From a bacterium (GTDB lineage Bacteria > Bacteroidota > Ignavibacteria > SZUA-365): a stretch of DNA of 41,409 nt. The notes under the pieces are model-generated. The model had not been told where the DNA came from. It saw only the letters and a list, made by a program, of their open reading frames with translations, and searched no databases. The stretch is taken from the NCBI GenBank assembly GCA_020444325.1, contig JAHLLD010000014.1:1-41409 (forward strand). Reading direction: 5' to 3'. This document shows positions 17,517-28,300 of the stretch, in pieces. The translations under genes and the position numbers were made by a program. Each line of letters opens with the position of its first letter. Within the stretch, counting starts at the first letter, position 1.

Positions 17517-18917
17517 TTACCAGTCGACGACCAGCATGCGCTTCATCCACGGAAGACGCACGTAGGTGTACTGCCACGGGAGATAGCTGAGAAGGACATC
17601 CTGTCCCTCCGGACGAACGGTCAGTTGCAGCCCCCCTTCCTCATCGTAGAGCTTCCCTTCCCGTTTGAGAAACGCCACGCGGAGTCCTTCGACCGATACA
17701 TTCTTTAAACGGTCCCAGTGTTGTATGACCGCATGCAGCAGGTCATCAATCTCCGTCTTTTCGATAGCGGATAGCGTGATTTCCGTGTCGCACAGTTCTT
17801 CAGACTGCAGTCCACAAAGCATCTTCGGCAACAGGAGATCCCACTCATCCGCGGCGGTTTCACCGGTGGCGAGCGCATGCAGCAGCATGGGAAGCCGCTG
17901 CGTGGATAAAAGTGTCTGTTCGCTGTTCAGTGCGCCGATGTTTTCAAATAAACGCGGGAGGAAATTGGCAAGAAGAACGAGTCCGGCATTCGCAACATGC
18001 ACCGCAGCCGGAGCATCTTTCCTGTCGTGAAGCTCTTCGGCCTCTTGTGGCTGCGCAGTATCAGAATCAATCTGCGTGCTCTGAATGGTGAAGCGGATCG
18101 TCCACGACTGATCGATGGCGCTGAGCAATTCTCCAATGACCACTTCGTCGCCGGAAGCTGCATCGTCACTGCGCGCTATCGCGGCATTCCCCCTGTACAG
18201 CGTCGCGAGCAGCAACTGAAAAAGCGTCTCCGGCTGTTGGCTTTCCGCATCCAGGAGCACGAGAATGCGCTGCAGCATAGTGCTGCGATCGATGGCGTAG
18301 AAACGCTGCACATTCCTTTCGAGCAATCGCACAGTGCGTGTCGTCCAATCGCGCCACTGCTGGCTCGTACTCCCGGTGGCAGCGGCGAGCAGCGTATCGA
18401 TGGAAGACATTCCCGCGAGCTGAATCCAACGATGAAACACCGCAGGGGGACGCAGCGTCTGCAGGAGCCGCATCGATTCCTGTACCTCCCCGGCCGCACG
18501 CTGCAGAATGTCTCCGGCAATCCAGTGCAGCTGCCGTGTATCCTGACCCGCAGCTACGACGCCGCTTTCGAGGTATTCACGCAGCACAATGAAGTGATAA
18601 TCCTCAACTGAGAGGGCGGGAGTTGCGCTCTGGAGCGCATCGCGGAGCGCCTGCCATACCTGCTCTCGCAGATACATCTGATGCCTACCGCGCCCCTCGT
18701 CCGTCCATGGGAAATTATCGAACGCAAGATGAAGGGAAAGACGGGGAAGCCGAATGTAGGTGTCCTGCGGACAGAGGTCGTGAGCGGCACGGTCCACTTC
18801 TTCGAGTACTACGCGTTCACACCACGCGCGAATATCCGCCTCATGAACATGCTCCGCCGCCGCCGTGAGATGAATATCGACTTCAGCGCGATGGACGATA
18901 TGCAGCTGCTCCGTCAT
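17517..18917 (-). CDS. Contractile injection system tape measure protein (Afp14-like)
   Basis: A 466-residue protein of the CIS tape-measure family, which sets tube length and lies in the tube lumen during assembly. The family hallmarks are at the two ends. The N-terminal module (about 1-95) contains the IRLPRLSLHLAFDNFPW strand with the motif that normally reads as a leucine-rich D-L-G-like turn. The C-terminus reads LLSYLPWQYTYVRLPWMKRMLVVDW-like, a double LPW block that closes nearly all family members. Between them lie long amphipathic helices. The start codon overlaps the stop of the upstream gene by four bases (ATGA), so translation is coupled. The effector candidate starts 27 bases downstream. 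Confidence 0.85.
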   Translation of the reverse strand: MTEQLHIVHRAEVDIHLTAAAEHVHEADIRAWCERVVLEEVDRAAHDLCPQDTYIRLPRLSLHLAFDNFPWTDEGRGRHQMYLREQVWQALRDALQSATPALSVEDYHFIVLREYLESGVVAAGQDTRQLHWIAGDILQRAAGEVQESMRLLQTLRPPAVFHRWIQLAGMSSIDTLLAAATGSTSQQWRDWTTRTVRLLERNVQRFYAIDRSTMLQRILVLLDAESQQPETLFQLLLATLYRGNAAIARSDDAASGDEVVIGELLSAIDQSWTIRFTIQSTQIDSDTAQPQEAEELHDRKDAPAAVHVANAGLVLLANFLPRLFENIGALNSEQTLLSTQRLPMLLHALATGETAADEWDLLLPKMLCGLQSEELCDTEITLSAIEKTEIDDLLHAVIQHWDRLKNVSVEGLRVAFLKREGKLYDEEGGLQLTVRPEGQDVLLSYLPWQYTYVRLPWMKRMLVVDW

Positions 18918-21900
18918 CCGCGCAGGGCACCGAGTGTTTCAAGCAGTCCTTTGAGAAAACGCAGATACTTTTTCTTGTTTCTGGCTGTCGTGGAAATGCG
19001 CTCGGCTTCCTTCTCGACATCCGTCGCGATATTGCTGATGGAACCCTGTTCCGCATTGTTGAACTTCGGCGCGTTCTGCCGCCAGGTTCCGAGGAACGCC
19101 TTCAGGTGACGTTCGAATGCTTTCTGTGTCGGGATGGGATCCTGATCAAAGTCTCCCTCCTGCACACAGGCATAGAACATCAGCACCGCATTGAGGATGC
19201 GGTAAAGCTCGATGAAGGGACTGCGTCCCCTGGTCAGACGCAGAATCACGGCATGTAATTGTTCCATCCACGTGAGGATGAGATCCGGTGGCAGCATTCC
19301 CACAAGCTTGAGTGCCTGCTCCTGCGGTGGAAGCGGGAACAGTTTGGGTAGCTGTTTCAGGAAGATATTTGCTGCAGTCTTGTAGGGCGCAAACTGCTCG
19401 CGCGCCGTATCCGAGATGCCGTCATCGAGCTTGACGAACATGTCATGCAGTTCTTCCAGCTTCGTGCAGTTGGCCTGTTCCCCTTCCTGCGCAAGTGTTA
19501 CGGTCTGCGTCGCTGCATGGTCGGGACAAAAGTCGTTACTCGCCGTGAGCTGCACCGTAAAGGTACCGAACTCGTCATAGGTGTGCAGGGGACTCTCCGC
19601 GGTATCGGTCGAGCCATCGCCGAACTCCCACCTGTACGACGTCGCAAACGTGGATGTATTGATGAAATGGAAGCCGTTGCGTGCGGCAGGTGAAGGTTCA
19701 ACGCGGAACGATGCCCGAGGCGCGCGGTGAACACGCAGCTGTGTGGTAACCGACACATCGTCAACGGTATACTTCAGCGTCACCGTGGTTGTGTCGCCAT
19801 CGGCAAGATCCACACCCGTCGGCACGAAAGAGAACGAACCGTCCTCATTCGGTTTCAGTCCCCCGCCATCGCTTGTCAGTGTCCCACCCTGCGGAGTGAC
19901 ATCAATGGCATACGAGCCTTTGTCCGCGGCACAGAAATCCGTTCCGTCGATTTTGATGGAAGGCTCAGGCTTTTCATCGGAACCGAGGCAGATGAAATTG
20001 ATCGGTGGACAGCTCGACGCACAGATGTAAGGCAGATAGAAGTCCGCGATGACGGTTCCGTCGGGGATCTCCGCTACAAGCTCCAGCATTTCCTTATCGG
20101 TGATGCTGTCTTCTTTTGCACGTTCAGCGACCTCTCGAAGCAGCAGATCACTGATGTGTCGCGAGGAGGAAATACCGCGGGCGATGGATTCCGTGCTGCC
20201 CACGCGCCGCATACCTGAACTATGTTCTGTGAAGGACTCAACAGCGACTTCGCCGAGAATTCGTTCAGCACTGTCGTTTGCGCTTGCCGTCGTTGGTTCT
20301 TCCCGGGCCTCGGCAGTAATCGTGTTTGCCGCTTCCCCGATGGTCACGCTTTGCCGCGCCCGGCCTTTCTGGTGATACACGATAACAAACGTACCGCCCA
20401 TGGGCACGCCTGCCTTGTGCTGTATGCCGCTGTGCATGTACGCGTACATGGCAAAGGTCTGACTCTGCATGTAGCGCTTGAAGCGCTCGATGAGAGAAGC
20501 ATAGAGTTCGCGCAGCAATCCCGCTTTGCAGAGCCTGATCACTGCATCCAGATGCAGACGATACTCTTCAGCGATCGCCGCATTGTCGTCATTGGCAAAA
20601 CCCGCCAGCCGCAATAATACTGTGGCAAGACCAGCAGCGTCACGCATGCGCAACGTGACATCCGTGAGCTGCAGCTGCAGCATCTCTTCCGGCAGCGCCT
20701 CGTAAATCTTTTCCAGCCGGTACATCAACAGGAGCGGGTACTGCCAGGTGGGAGCAGCCGTAAATGCACTCTCATTGAAAGACGCGGTGAAGCCGAGCTG
20801 CATCATCGAGCTGTACGGCTGGTCCTTCACCCGTGGATACCAGGCGCTGAATACCGCACCGTAGCTCTGCTCCCGAACCTGATACGTCGAATCGAAATCC
20901 TTCACCAGCCTCGAAGCGAGCTTTGTACTCTGTCCGATACTGTCAGGCAACTGCTGAATCGGCATTTCATGCAGAAAGCGCATAACCGTGCCGAGGCTGC
21001 AGCGCAGCTCGGCCACCTGTGCGTCGTATTGCGTCTCAAGGTCGCCGAAGAGACAGATGATTTCCTTCCAGTCTTCGGGACGTTCTTTCAGCGACCGGCT
21101 CATATCGCGCAGACTGTCTCGCAGCATGGCGGCAAGCGTTGCAAAATCCCCGTTCATCGCTACCACGTCTACCGGGAGACGGTTGCGGGCCTTGAGCGCC
21201 AGAAGTTCGCCAAGCGCCGAACGCCAGTGCGTGCCGATATGTCCTTCCACGCGGAGGAAGTTGTAGGGTTCGAGGTCGAACTGCAGAGGTGTGCGCACCC
21301 AGTCGTCGCTGCTGTTATACAGCGATGCATGATATGAGAGGTTCGTCTTGCCCGTTCCGATACGCAGCTTCTGCTCATTCCACAGTTCGTACAGTGCCGG
21401 AGAGCCCGCCAGTACGTCGTAGTAGTACGGGATGGCTTTCACGGAAAGCGCTTCGGGTCCCAGCGTACTCGGTGTGTAACGGATCGGCAGACGCTTCCGC
21501 CTGCGTTCCTGAAGCTGGACCGGGAGCTGCAATTGACGGACGAGGCGCGCGAGACGCAGGAGCAGCATGCGCAGCCGATCGGAGGCGTTCCCGCCACAGC
21601 AGACTGCGGGTGAAGGAATGAAGCGGTGCCGGTATTTCGAATCCGCACCCGTGGCGCGTCCGAGAAGGAGATGCCGTGGGAAGGCTTCTTCATCGGGACA
21701 GCACACGGCCAGCGCATCGTTGCATACATCACGCAGCTCGTCATACGCCTGCAGCAGATCGCTGAAATGATCGTAGTAGTACTGTGCGTGGATGAGCTGA
21801 TCGACGCGAATGCTGCCATCGTTGAGAAAGGCGTAATCGCTTTTCAGTGACTGAAAAGGATTCGAGGGCAGAATGTCATTCACCAGCAGCTGCATGGCGG

Positions 21901-22636
21901 CATAGGCCTGGGAAAACGTCGTCTGTATATCCGAGAGGAAACCACTGCCCAGGGGACGCAGGAACTGCTGCAGGATCTTTGCGGTGTCAGGCAGCGAGGT
22001 TGCGGGTACGTCGTACCTCGGCATACGCAGCTGCGGCCATTCCGCACAGCGGAAACCCGTGCGTGAAAAGCCCTCAGAGGCCTCTCCTCCGAGCAGCGCG
22101 TCGGCGTTTTTCCGCTCGACGAGCAGGGGACGGAAGGTGACCGTGACCGTTCTCCCCTTGTCGTCACAGGAGTCGGGATCGCAGTTCTTGTTTCCCTGCT
22201 GAAGCAATTCGACAAATACGAGCACAACCTTGTCTTCAAGGAACTCCGTGGTCAGTTCTTTTTTCGCCGCCGTACTCCCCGCCTCAGCCAGTTCCCAGAG
22301 TGGGAAACGCTGTTTCTTCGTTGACAGATCAACGAAACGGTCATAATACTCTTCACGCTCGGCGGTGAACTCATCATTGTAGAAGGTATACGTCGTTGTC
22401 GGCAGGGTGACAAGGTAGCCCGAGGATGTCACGCCGCAGCCTTTCGTGATGGTGATGGCATCACCGCTATCGGACACCCGGACATGGAGTCCGCACACGA
22501 TACCAATACCGATCAGGTTGGTGCGTGTCATGCGGACCTGTCGATCCAGGTAACCGAACATGTCATTGAGATTTGTCGCCGTCAGCACCTGGTCGGAGAC
22601 AAACTCCGGATAGCGGGTAGGAATGATTGGTAACAT
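18914..22636 (-). CDS. Large eCIS structural protein with Ig-like and PKD domains, in the Afp13 (fibre) position
   Basis: A 1,240-residue protein with GAGGAAGC just before its ATG. I do not recognise a named family for the whole protein. The N-terminus (about 1-130) has small beta-rich blocks (NLIGIGIVCGLHVRVS, GDAITITKGCGVTSSGYLVTL) reminiscent of phage baseplate and fibre-attachment proteins. Long helical stretches follow (about 200-840), several Arg/Leu rich, with Cys clusters near residues 305-345. An Ig-like beta domain lies at about 885-970, and a PKD domain at about 972-1050 with SYRWEFGDGSTDTAESPLHTY-type core and FTVQLTAS. A helical C-terminus follows. It sits between the gp7-like baseplate gene and the tape measure gene, the place occupied by the tail fibre in Afp and PVC clusters. 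A role in target binding is inferred, not shown. Confidence 0.7.
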   Translation of the reverse strand: MLPIIPTRYPEFVSDQVLTATNLNDMFGYLDRQVRMTRTNLIGIGIVCGLHVRVSDSGDAITITKGCGVTSSGYLVTLPTTTYTFYNDEFTAEREEYYDRFVDLSTKKQRFPLWELAEAGSTAAKKELTTEFLEDKVVLVFVELLQQGNKNCDPDSCDDKGRTVTVTFRPLLVERKNADALLGGEASEGFSRTGFRCAEWPQLRMPRYDVPATSLPDTAKILQQFLRPLGSGFLSDIQTTFSQAYAAMQLLVNDILPSNPFQSLKSDYAFLNDGSIRVDQLIHAQYYYDHFSDLLQAYDELRDVCNDALAVCCPDEEAFPRHLLLGRATGADSKYRHRFIPSPAVCCGGNASDRLRMLLLRLARLVRQLQLPVQLQERRRKRLPIRYTPSTLGPEALSVKAIPYYYDVLAGSPALYELWNEQKLRIGTGKTNLSYHASLYNSSDDWVRTPLQFDLEPYNFLRVEGHIGTHWRSALGELLALKARNRLPVDVVAMNGDFATLAAMLRDSLRDMSRSLKERPEDWKEIICLFGDLETQYDAQVAELRCSLGTVMRFLHEMPIQQLPDSIGQSTKLASRLVKDFDSTYQVREQSYGAVFSAWYPRVKDQPYSSMMQLGFTASFNESAFTAAPTWQYPLLLMYRLEKIYEALPEEMLQLQLTDVTLRMRDAAGLATVLLRLAGFANDDNAAIAEEYRLHLDAVIRLCKAGLLRELYASLIERFKRYMQSQTFAMYAYMHSGIQHKAGVPMGGTFVIVYHQKGRARQSVTIGEAANTITAEAREEPTTASANDSAERILGEVAVESFTEHSSGMRRVGSTESIARGISSSRHISDLLLREVAERAKEDSITDKEMLELVAEIPDGTVIADFYLPYICASSCPPINFICLGSDEKPEPSIKIDGTDFCAADKGSYAIDVTPQGGTLTSDGGGLKPNEDGSFSFVPTGVDLADGDTTTVTLKYTVDDVSVTTQLRVHRAPRASFRVEPSPAARNGFHFINTSTFATSYRWEFGDGSTDTAESPLHTYDEFGTFTVQLTASNDFCPDHAATQTVTLAQEGEQANCTKLEELHDMFVKLDDGISDTAREQFAPYKTAANIFLKQLPKLFPLPPQEQALKLVGMLPPDLILTWMEQLHAVILRLTRGRSPFIELYRILNAVLMFYACVQEGDFDQDPIPTQKAFERHLKAFLGTWRQNAPKFNNAEQGSISNIATDVEKEAERISTTARNKKKYLRFLKGLLETLGALRG

Positions 22637-22648
22637 GCTTCCTCGGCT

Positions 22649-25378
22649 CTATATGCTCGTATTATTCAAGTAAATTCTGTTCTCGTCGTCACCGTCTACA
22701 CAGTCATGCAGTGTCGCGGTGGGGTATACGCTTTTCAGCTTCACGAATTCCTCAAGTAGCTCTACCAGTCGCGCATGCAGCTGCAGGGGCTTGACTTCCT
22801 CCCTGCTCAACTCTTTCAGCCAGGCGCAGTAGACGGACTCAAACGCCGTAAGCTGCTCCTTCGACACCCAGCAGATTTTTACAGCCAGATGTGCGGGCAC
22901 CTCCTCGCGAATACTGCGCTCGGCGAAACGCCGGAATTCCATTCCCGAATTTGCGAATCCTCCTTCCCCGTTGATCACAATCGTAAGGCGGAACGAGTAC
23001 GGGTCCTGCTCACCACAGAAACTGCAGTCGGGCGGAATGCAGATCGTGAGCAGCGGATCGCCGTCGGGCAGCAGCGCGGAGGGCGCGTTTCTCGGACGCA
23101 GCAGGATATGCTCGACCACAAACACGTTATCCGCGTCGTCCGCCATGTTGTTTTCCCCCTTCAATCCGAGCAGCACGCGGATGCGCCGCTCGAGTCCGGC
23201 AATCTCATCGCTCTCACATCCTTTGCCACCATTACGGTAGTTGAACGCCTTGCCGCGGTCATGTGACATGAGGGAAAACTGCTCGAGGAAATGCACCTTG
23301 TCCGCAATCAGCTGCTCACCGGTTTTCATCTCGCTGCCGATCGCGGTGTGCAGCATCAGCGCATAGTCTGCAAAGCTCTCGGCAAAACGCGCCAGCAGAT
23401 GGTCGAGGAAGAGATTGCGTCGCTGTACGGCCGATGCCGGGGTTTCGAGGAACGAGTGCAGCAGGACATCAGACATGCTGTCGTAGATTTCACCCGCGCC
23501 CTTCAGTCTCGTATCCGTCAGTACCTGCGGGAAATAGGTCTGGTGATCACCAGCCGCGGTAAGTGGTACGTCGATCGTGAGCATGTCACGAAAATGGCTG
23601 AGCTGCCGGAGATACACCGACAGAACATGTTCGAATACCATCAGGTAGGCGCGGAGCTGTTTCGCTTTGCCGCGACGCGCATCGGACGCGTGCTCCGGGA
23701 GTCCTGCACTGCTGATTCCGTAGGTCTCGGGCAGGGATTCCTGCAATGCGAGCATGGAACTGTTGTCCACCCAGCTGCCGGTGGGAACCGGAAAATCATT
23801 GTCCTGCTGACTCTGCTTACCCGTGGCGTCCTTGCCATTCTGCAGCTGCAGCGCGTCGTTGAGTTCGTCCGGGTCCGGAAGGAAAGGCAGTTCGTTCTTG
23901 TAGACCAGGACTTTCGACCCGTGGATATACAGGCGTGGAAGATGTCCCGCTGTCACCGCCAGCTCCCAGGGCTGCGATTCTACCAGCGTGCCCTCATCGT
24001 CGTACCGTACCAGTGTGAGGTTTGCGACCGCGGTAACGCCTTCGATATCCATGAGGATATTGATCACGTCTGAAGCGTACAGATGACTGCGTAGTGAGGA
24101 GGCATCCAGCTCTTCGTTGCGGATGAAGCCATGATCGAGTTCGGGACCGTTGAAAATATCCTCTGTGACTTCGCCCATCGCGAGCATCTCACGAAGAGAG
24201 TACATCGGAACAGGGGGATTGAAGTACTGGCTGATCTGCCGGTACGCTTCGCCAAGAACTTCCTCAATGTCCGCGTCCCCGGTCATGGTGATGTCGGCGC
24301 AGATGCCGATGTCTTCGACAGGTACGGTAGTGATGCTGCAGAAATCCTCCGCAAGATTGCGATGCGCATGCACCGCTGCCGTGACATCATGCATGATGCT
24401 GTCCGCTTCCCGGAGCTGTGCCGTATAGCGCGGAATGACTCCACCGCTTCCCGTATCCTCGAGCAGCTGCCGCAGGTCTGCGATGGTGATGGACCTCCGG
24501 TCGTCATCACTGCGATACCACACGCGCAACGGAACGTCGGTCAGTGTGAACTGCTGAATGGGCGCAGCGGGCGCGATGCGATATTCCACGACGAGGGTCG
24601 CGTAAAGCACGCGATGCAACGCACGGTACAGGTCTGTCTCAGGAACATCGACGACCTGATTCTTACTGGCTGCGATACTCGAAGCAGTCACCTGTTCAAT
24701 GGTGGTTTCCGCAGGCAGGAGATCATCGAAGGCAGGAATGGCATCCTCGGCACGGTGATACGGCGGAAACCGCATCTCCATGGTCGCCTTGCTGAACCTG
24801 CCGGCGGAGGCGAACTGCAGATTGCTGATGACCTTCCCGCTGTTCAGATCGCCGTACACCTGGTTGACATCCAGCTCGACCAGCACATCATTGAAACCGC
24901 GAATCCGCACCGGGTGCTCTGTCCGCGCATACTGCAGTACGCTGTCTTTGCAACTGGCATAGATCGGTACCCCGCAGCGGCAGTCCTTGCACAACAGCCA
25001 GGCGTTGCGTACGCCTTCGAGATCGATGCAGAGCTTGCGAAAATCGCCTGGCGTCCACGGATTGCAGGTCAGGATTTCGCGTGCCGTGTAAAAGCACTGG
25101 CTGGCAGCATCATCCGCGGGATCCTGTGGCGCAGCGGGATGCCGCGCGAGCAGGTCTTCGACGGAGAAACCGAGCTTGTACCCGATCTCCGTTTCCGCAT
25201 AGCAGAGCAGTTCGAGAAGCGTGATACCGGGATCATGGATGTTGAAGTCCGTCCACAATGCCCGCCCCAGCTGTTCGATCAGATCGATGCCCTCTTTGCG
25301 AAGCGCCGTATAGTCTTCGCTCGCGCCGAGTGCCGCCAGTTTCTTTATGGTCGTCGCATCATTCATCGCATTGCTCAT
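22649..25378 (-). CDS. Baseplate wedge protein, gp7/Afp12-like
   Basis: About 909 residues from the ATG at 25378. The family signature is near the N-terminus: ALWTDFNIHDPGITLLELLCY, the W-x-x-F-x-x-x-DPGITLLE block of Afp12/Pvc12-type baseplate proteins. This protein pairs with the gp6/J-like protein to form the wedges around the central spike. The start is uncertain: the frame is open to 25432, and an ATG at 25366 also overlaps the end of the upstream gene (ATGAATGA). No start has a strong Shine-Dalgarno, and coupling to the upstream stop is likely. Two Cys-rich patches (CKDCRCGVP near residue 130 and PDCSFCGEQD late in the protein) are unusual for a baseplate protein and might bind metal. 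The PKD-protein gene begins 12 bases downstream. Confidence 0.82.
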   Translation of the reverse strand: MSNAMNDATTIKKLAALGASEDYTALRKEGIDLIEQLGRALWTDFNIHDPGITLLELLCYAETEIGYKLGFSVEDLLARHPAAPQDPADDAASQCFYTAREILTCNPWTPGDFRKLCIDLEGVRNAWLLCKDCRCGVPIYASCKDSVLQYARTEHPVRIRGFNDVLVELDVNQVYGDLNSGKVISNLQFASAGRFSKATMEMRFPPYHRAEDAIPAFDDLLPAETTIEQVTASSIAASKNQVVDVPETDLYRALHRVLYATLVVEYRIAPAAPIQQFTLTDVPLRVWYRSDDDRRSITIADLRQLLEDTGSGGVIPRYTAQLREADSIMHDVTAAVHAHRNLAEDFCSITTVPVEDIGICADITMTGDADIEEVLGEAYRQISQYFNPPVPMYSLREMLAMGEVTEDIFNGPELDHGFIRNEELDASSLRSHLYASDVINILMDIEGVTAVANLTLVRYDDEGTLVESQPWELAVTAGHLPRLYIHGSKVLVYKNELPFLPDPDELNDALQLQNGKDATGKQSQQDNDFPVPTGSWVDNSSMLALQESLPETYGISSAGLPEHASDARRGKAKQLRAYLMVFEHVLSVYLRQLSHFRDMLTIDVPLTAAGDHQTYFPQVLTDTRLKGAGEIYDSMSDVLLHSFLETPASAVQRRNLFLDHLLARFAESFADYALMLHTAIGSEMKTGEQLIADKVHFLEQFSLMSHDRGKAFNYRNGGKGCESDEIAGLERRIRVLLGLKGENNMADDADNVFVVEHILLRPRNAPSALLPDGDPLLTICIPPDCSFCGEQDPYSFRLTIVINGEGGFANSGMEFRRFAERSIREEVPAHLAVKICWVSKEQLTAFESVYCAWLKELSREEVKPLQLHARLVELLEEFVKLKSVYPTATLHDCVDGDDENRIYLNNTSI

Positions 25379-28300
25379 GTAAGGCATCTTCGGGTTGCGC
25401 GAGAGAGACATCGAAGACATGTGCATCCGCATGGGCGGACACGAGGATGCTTCTCGCCGTTGAGGCCGTGATGATGTCGCGGTCTACGCCGGAAGCCGCG
25501 GCATCATCCGTGATATGAAACATCTTCACGTCGGTCAGATAATCGACGTAAGACCGTTCCTCGATAAAGTCGATCACCACCGATTTATGCATTTCTCCAC
25601 CGAACGCGATGGACTTCCCATTGCCGAAGGCCCAGGGACTGAGAAACTCGGTGATTTCACGCGCAAGCTGTTCTTCGTAATAGAGGAGATCAGTGTAGCC
25701 CGGACGCAGCACGACCTTTGCAGACAGCTGAATTTCCTCGAACAACGGCTGCGCGGTGCACAGCGTGACATGACATGACGTACGCGCCGTCAGAAATGCG
25801 GCGATGCGCTCGAGTGTGCTGAGCTTGGTGTAGGGACGCAGCGGATCACCGTCGTTGCGGTTTTTCAGATCAGGGACGGTGATGATAGTCACGTACCCGG
25901 GAGCGACCTCGTTGTAATGCAGCGTGCCGTCGCCTTCGCTTCCCGTGATCTTCGTGTGGTTGAGGCATTTCACCTTGTAGATCTCGGGAAATTCCTCGAG
26001 CACCAGGCGCTCGTAATCCCAGATCGTGATGGCGCGGTCCTTGTGCCGCAGACGCTCCGACACGCGCTGCCGATATGCATCGGCAGATTCCTCTCCCCTT
26101 CCACCACTACTCGCGTAGGGTTGCTGCACTTTTTTCACCGCGGCATCCGGAGTGACAAGCTTCGCGATGCTGCCGGCGGGCATGACTGCGCCCCCGGATG
26201 CAATGCTGGTCGTGCTCGCCCGCCGCGCTTCAGCGGCATTGCAGTACACGCCAAGGATTTTACACACGGCATCGGGATAGGATTCTACTTTCGCCTTGAG
26301 CCAGAGCATGCCAGTGGGCAGCAGCGTATTGTCCGTCGTGGCATCACGCGGAATAGCACATTCGACAAGTCCCGACTGCAGCAACTGCAGCGTGCCGTCC
26401 TGCATCTCGTCATCAAGCTCCTTCCACACATTGTCGGAGAGATACCACCACGACACGTGCGCGTCAGGCTTGTCGATGAGCGGATCCTCGCTGCCTTCCA
26501 TCACCTGGATAAGCATGGAGAGTGATGCGCCGGGCTGCAGGTTTTCAAAGCCGATATACCATTCGCCCTGTGATGGGAGCGTCGAACCGTCCTTGACCGC
26601 CATCGGTGCGAGCAGAGGGACCCCGGCACCACTGCTGTCGGCCTCGGGACGTGCATCTCCGAACGGCGCGATATGCAGAAACTGCATATTCTGCGCGCCG
26701 GTATTTGCCTCATCCGCGGTCGGGATGTCCGCCGCACAAGTTGCTGTGTAACTGAGGCGAAGGGATGCGAGTACGGGTTGATAGGGTTCGGCGGGTTCCG
26801 CTGTCGTGATGTTGGGATTATTGCCCTTCTTCAGCAGATAATTGACAAGCGATTTCCGGTAGTTGCGGTGACCGAAATCCTGATCGAGACTGAGGCGCAG
26901 GAAGCCGTGTTTCGCACTGTCGGAGTACTGCCTGTAATCCTGTTTCGGCTGCAGGAAAAAGCCGTCGTTCCCCGGCAGTGTTATCTCGAAGCTGCGTTCG
27001 ATCAGCGGCGTTCCCCCGCTGTCTTCGATCAGCGTCTCCCCGGCCAGCACATTTGTCCACCTCCCGCTGTCCAGCTTTGCGAGTGTGGCGTCGGGACTGT
27101 TTGGTCCATTCGTCGAGGGAATGGAATGATAGTCCGCTGACGCGGAATAGTCATAGTCGAGATCGCCGGCACTCTCCGGCAGGTCTTTCCATTGCAGTGC
27201 CAGCCGCACCTCGGCATTGTCTTTCCGCGCCAGTTCTTCGCAGCCGATGTACAGCGCATTCCCCACGGTCGGTTCCGCACCGAAGGGCATGAAGGGTTTC
27301 GCGGCATTCAATTGGCCGAAGTCGTTGTGCAGCTCCAGTGTCGCGAGTCCTGCGCCTGCAAACGCGCTTCCGTTATGTCCCGCACCCACCCTGAGTTCCA
27401 CATCCAATAGTTGCTGTCCGACGAGTCCCGCATACGCATCCACTTCCCCATTATCCTGCCTGAGCAGAACTTTCAGCACGGGATCCGTGGTCTCGAAACC
27501 GTGCCCATGCACATCCTGCACGTATGGCATGACTGCCTCCACCGCGCTATCGAGCGATACGGTCAGACGCAGGGTCTGCTTCGTAGCGCTGGACGGCGTT
27601 CCTGTCGCCACTGCTGCCGTCACCGCGCAGGCATGCCATTCCTTTTCCGTGGTGATCCAGGCATCGAACCCAATACCGGCGGGAATACTGCTCACATCGT
27701 CACAGTGCAGGTAGAGTTGAATGGTCCTGTCGCCCTCACTGAGAAGAAGAAAGCGCGATGAGATGGCAAAGCCGATGTCGGCACGGGACATGGCAATGCT
27801 ATCCGTGCCGGATGCATCATCACCTTCGACACGGAATGGATGCCACTCGCCGAGCTCCGTCGTTATCTCGGCGCCTTCACCATCCGCGCTGTTCACGACC
27901 GGAGCGGCATACATTCCCTTGCTGCTCCCGCTGCCTTCGACGTAGAGTGATTTCAGTGCTGCGACCGCCGAGTGATTGAGAACGACGTCCTTGACCGTTT
28001 CATAGGTGATGACATTGCCATCGACATCCTTCCCTGCTGTGAACGCGGATCCGGAGCGAAGCAGAAAAGTTTCAGCAGCACGGGACAGTTCCAGGGACAG
28101 GTATGCGGAATCGGCGATTGCGGGAGCTGGATCAATGCGCAGGACGCGGCGGTAATAAAAATCGAGATGCCGCGCGGGAAGGGTGTTCATTTCCTCACGC
28201 GCGTATTCCATCAGCTGCAGCCAGGTGAGATACAGTGCGTACTGGGGAGGATGATACGGCCAATTCGCCAGCAGGGTGTCAATGCTGCGCTGCGCGAGGG

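Noticed and set aside
24131-25471. Long plus-strand open frame (446 codons) opposite the Afp12-like gene
   Set aside because: It is fully antisense to a recognisable baseplate gene, has no domain or ribosome binding site, and reflects the biased codon use of the GC-rich coding strand.
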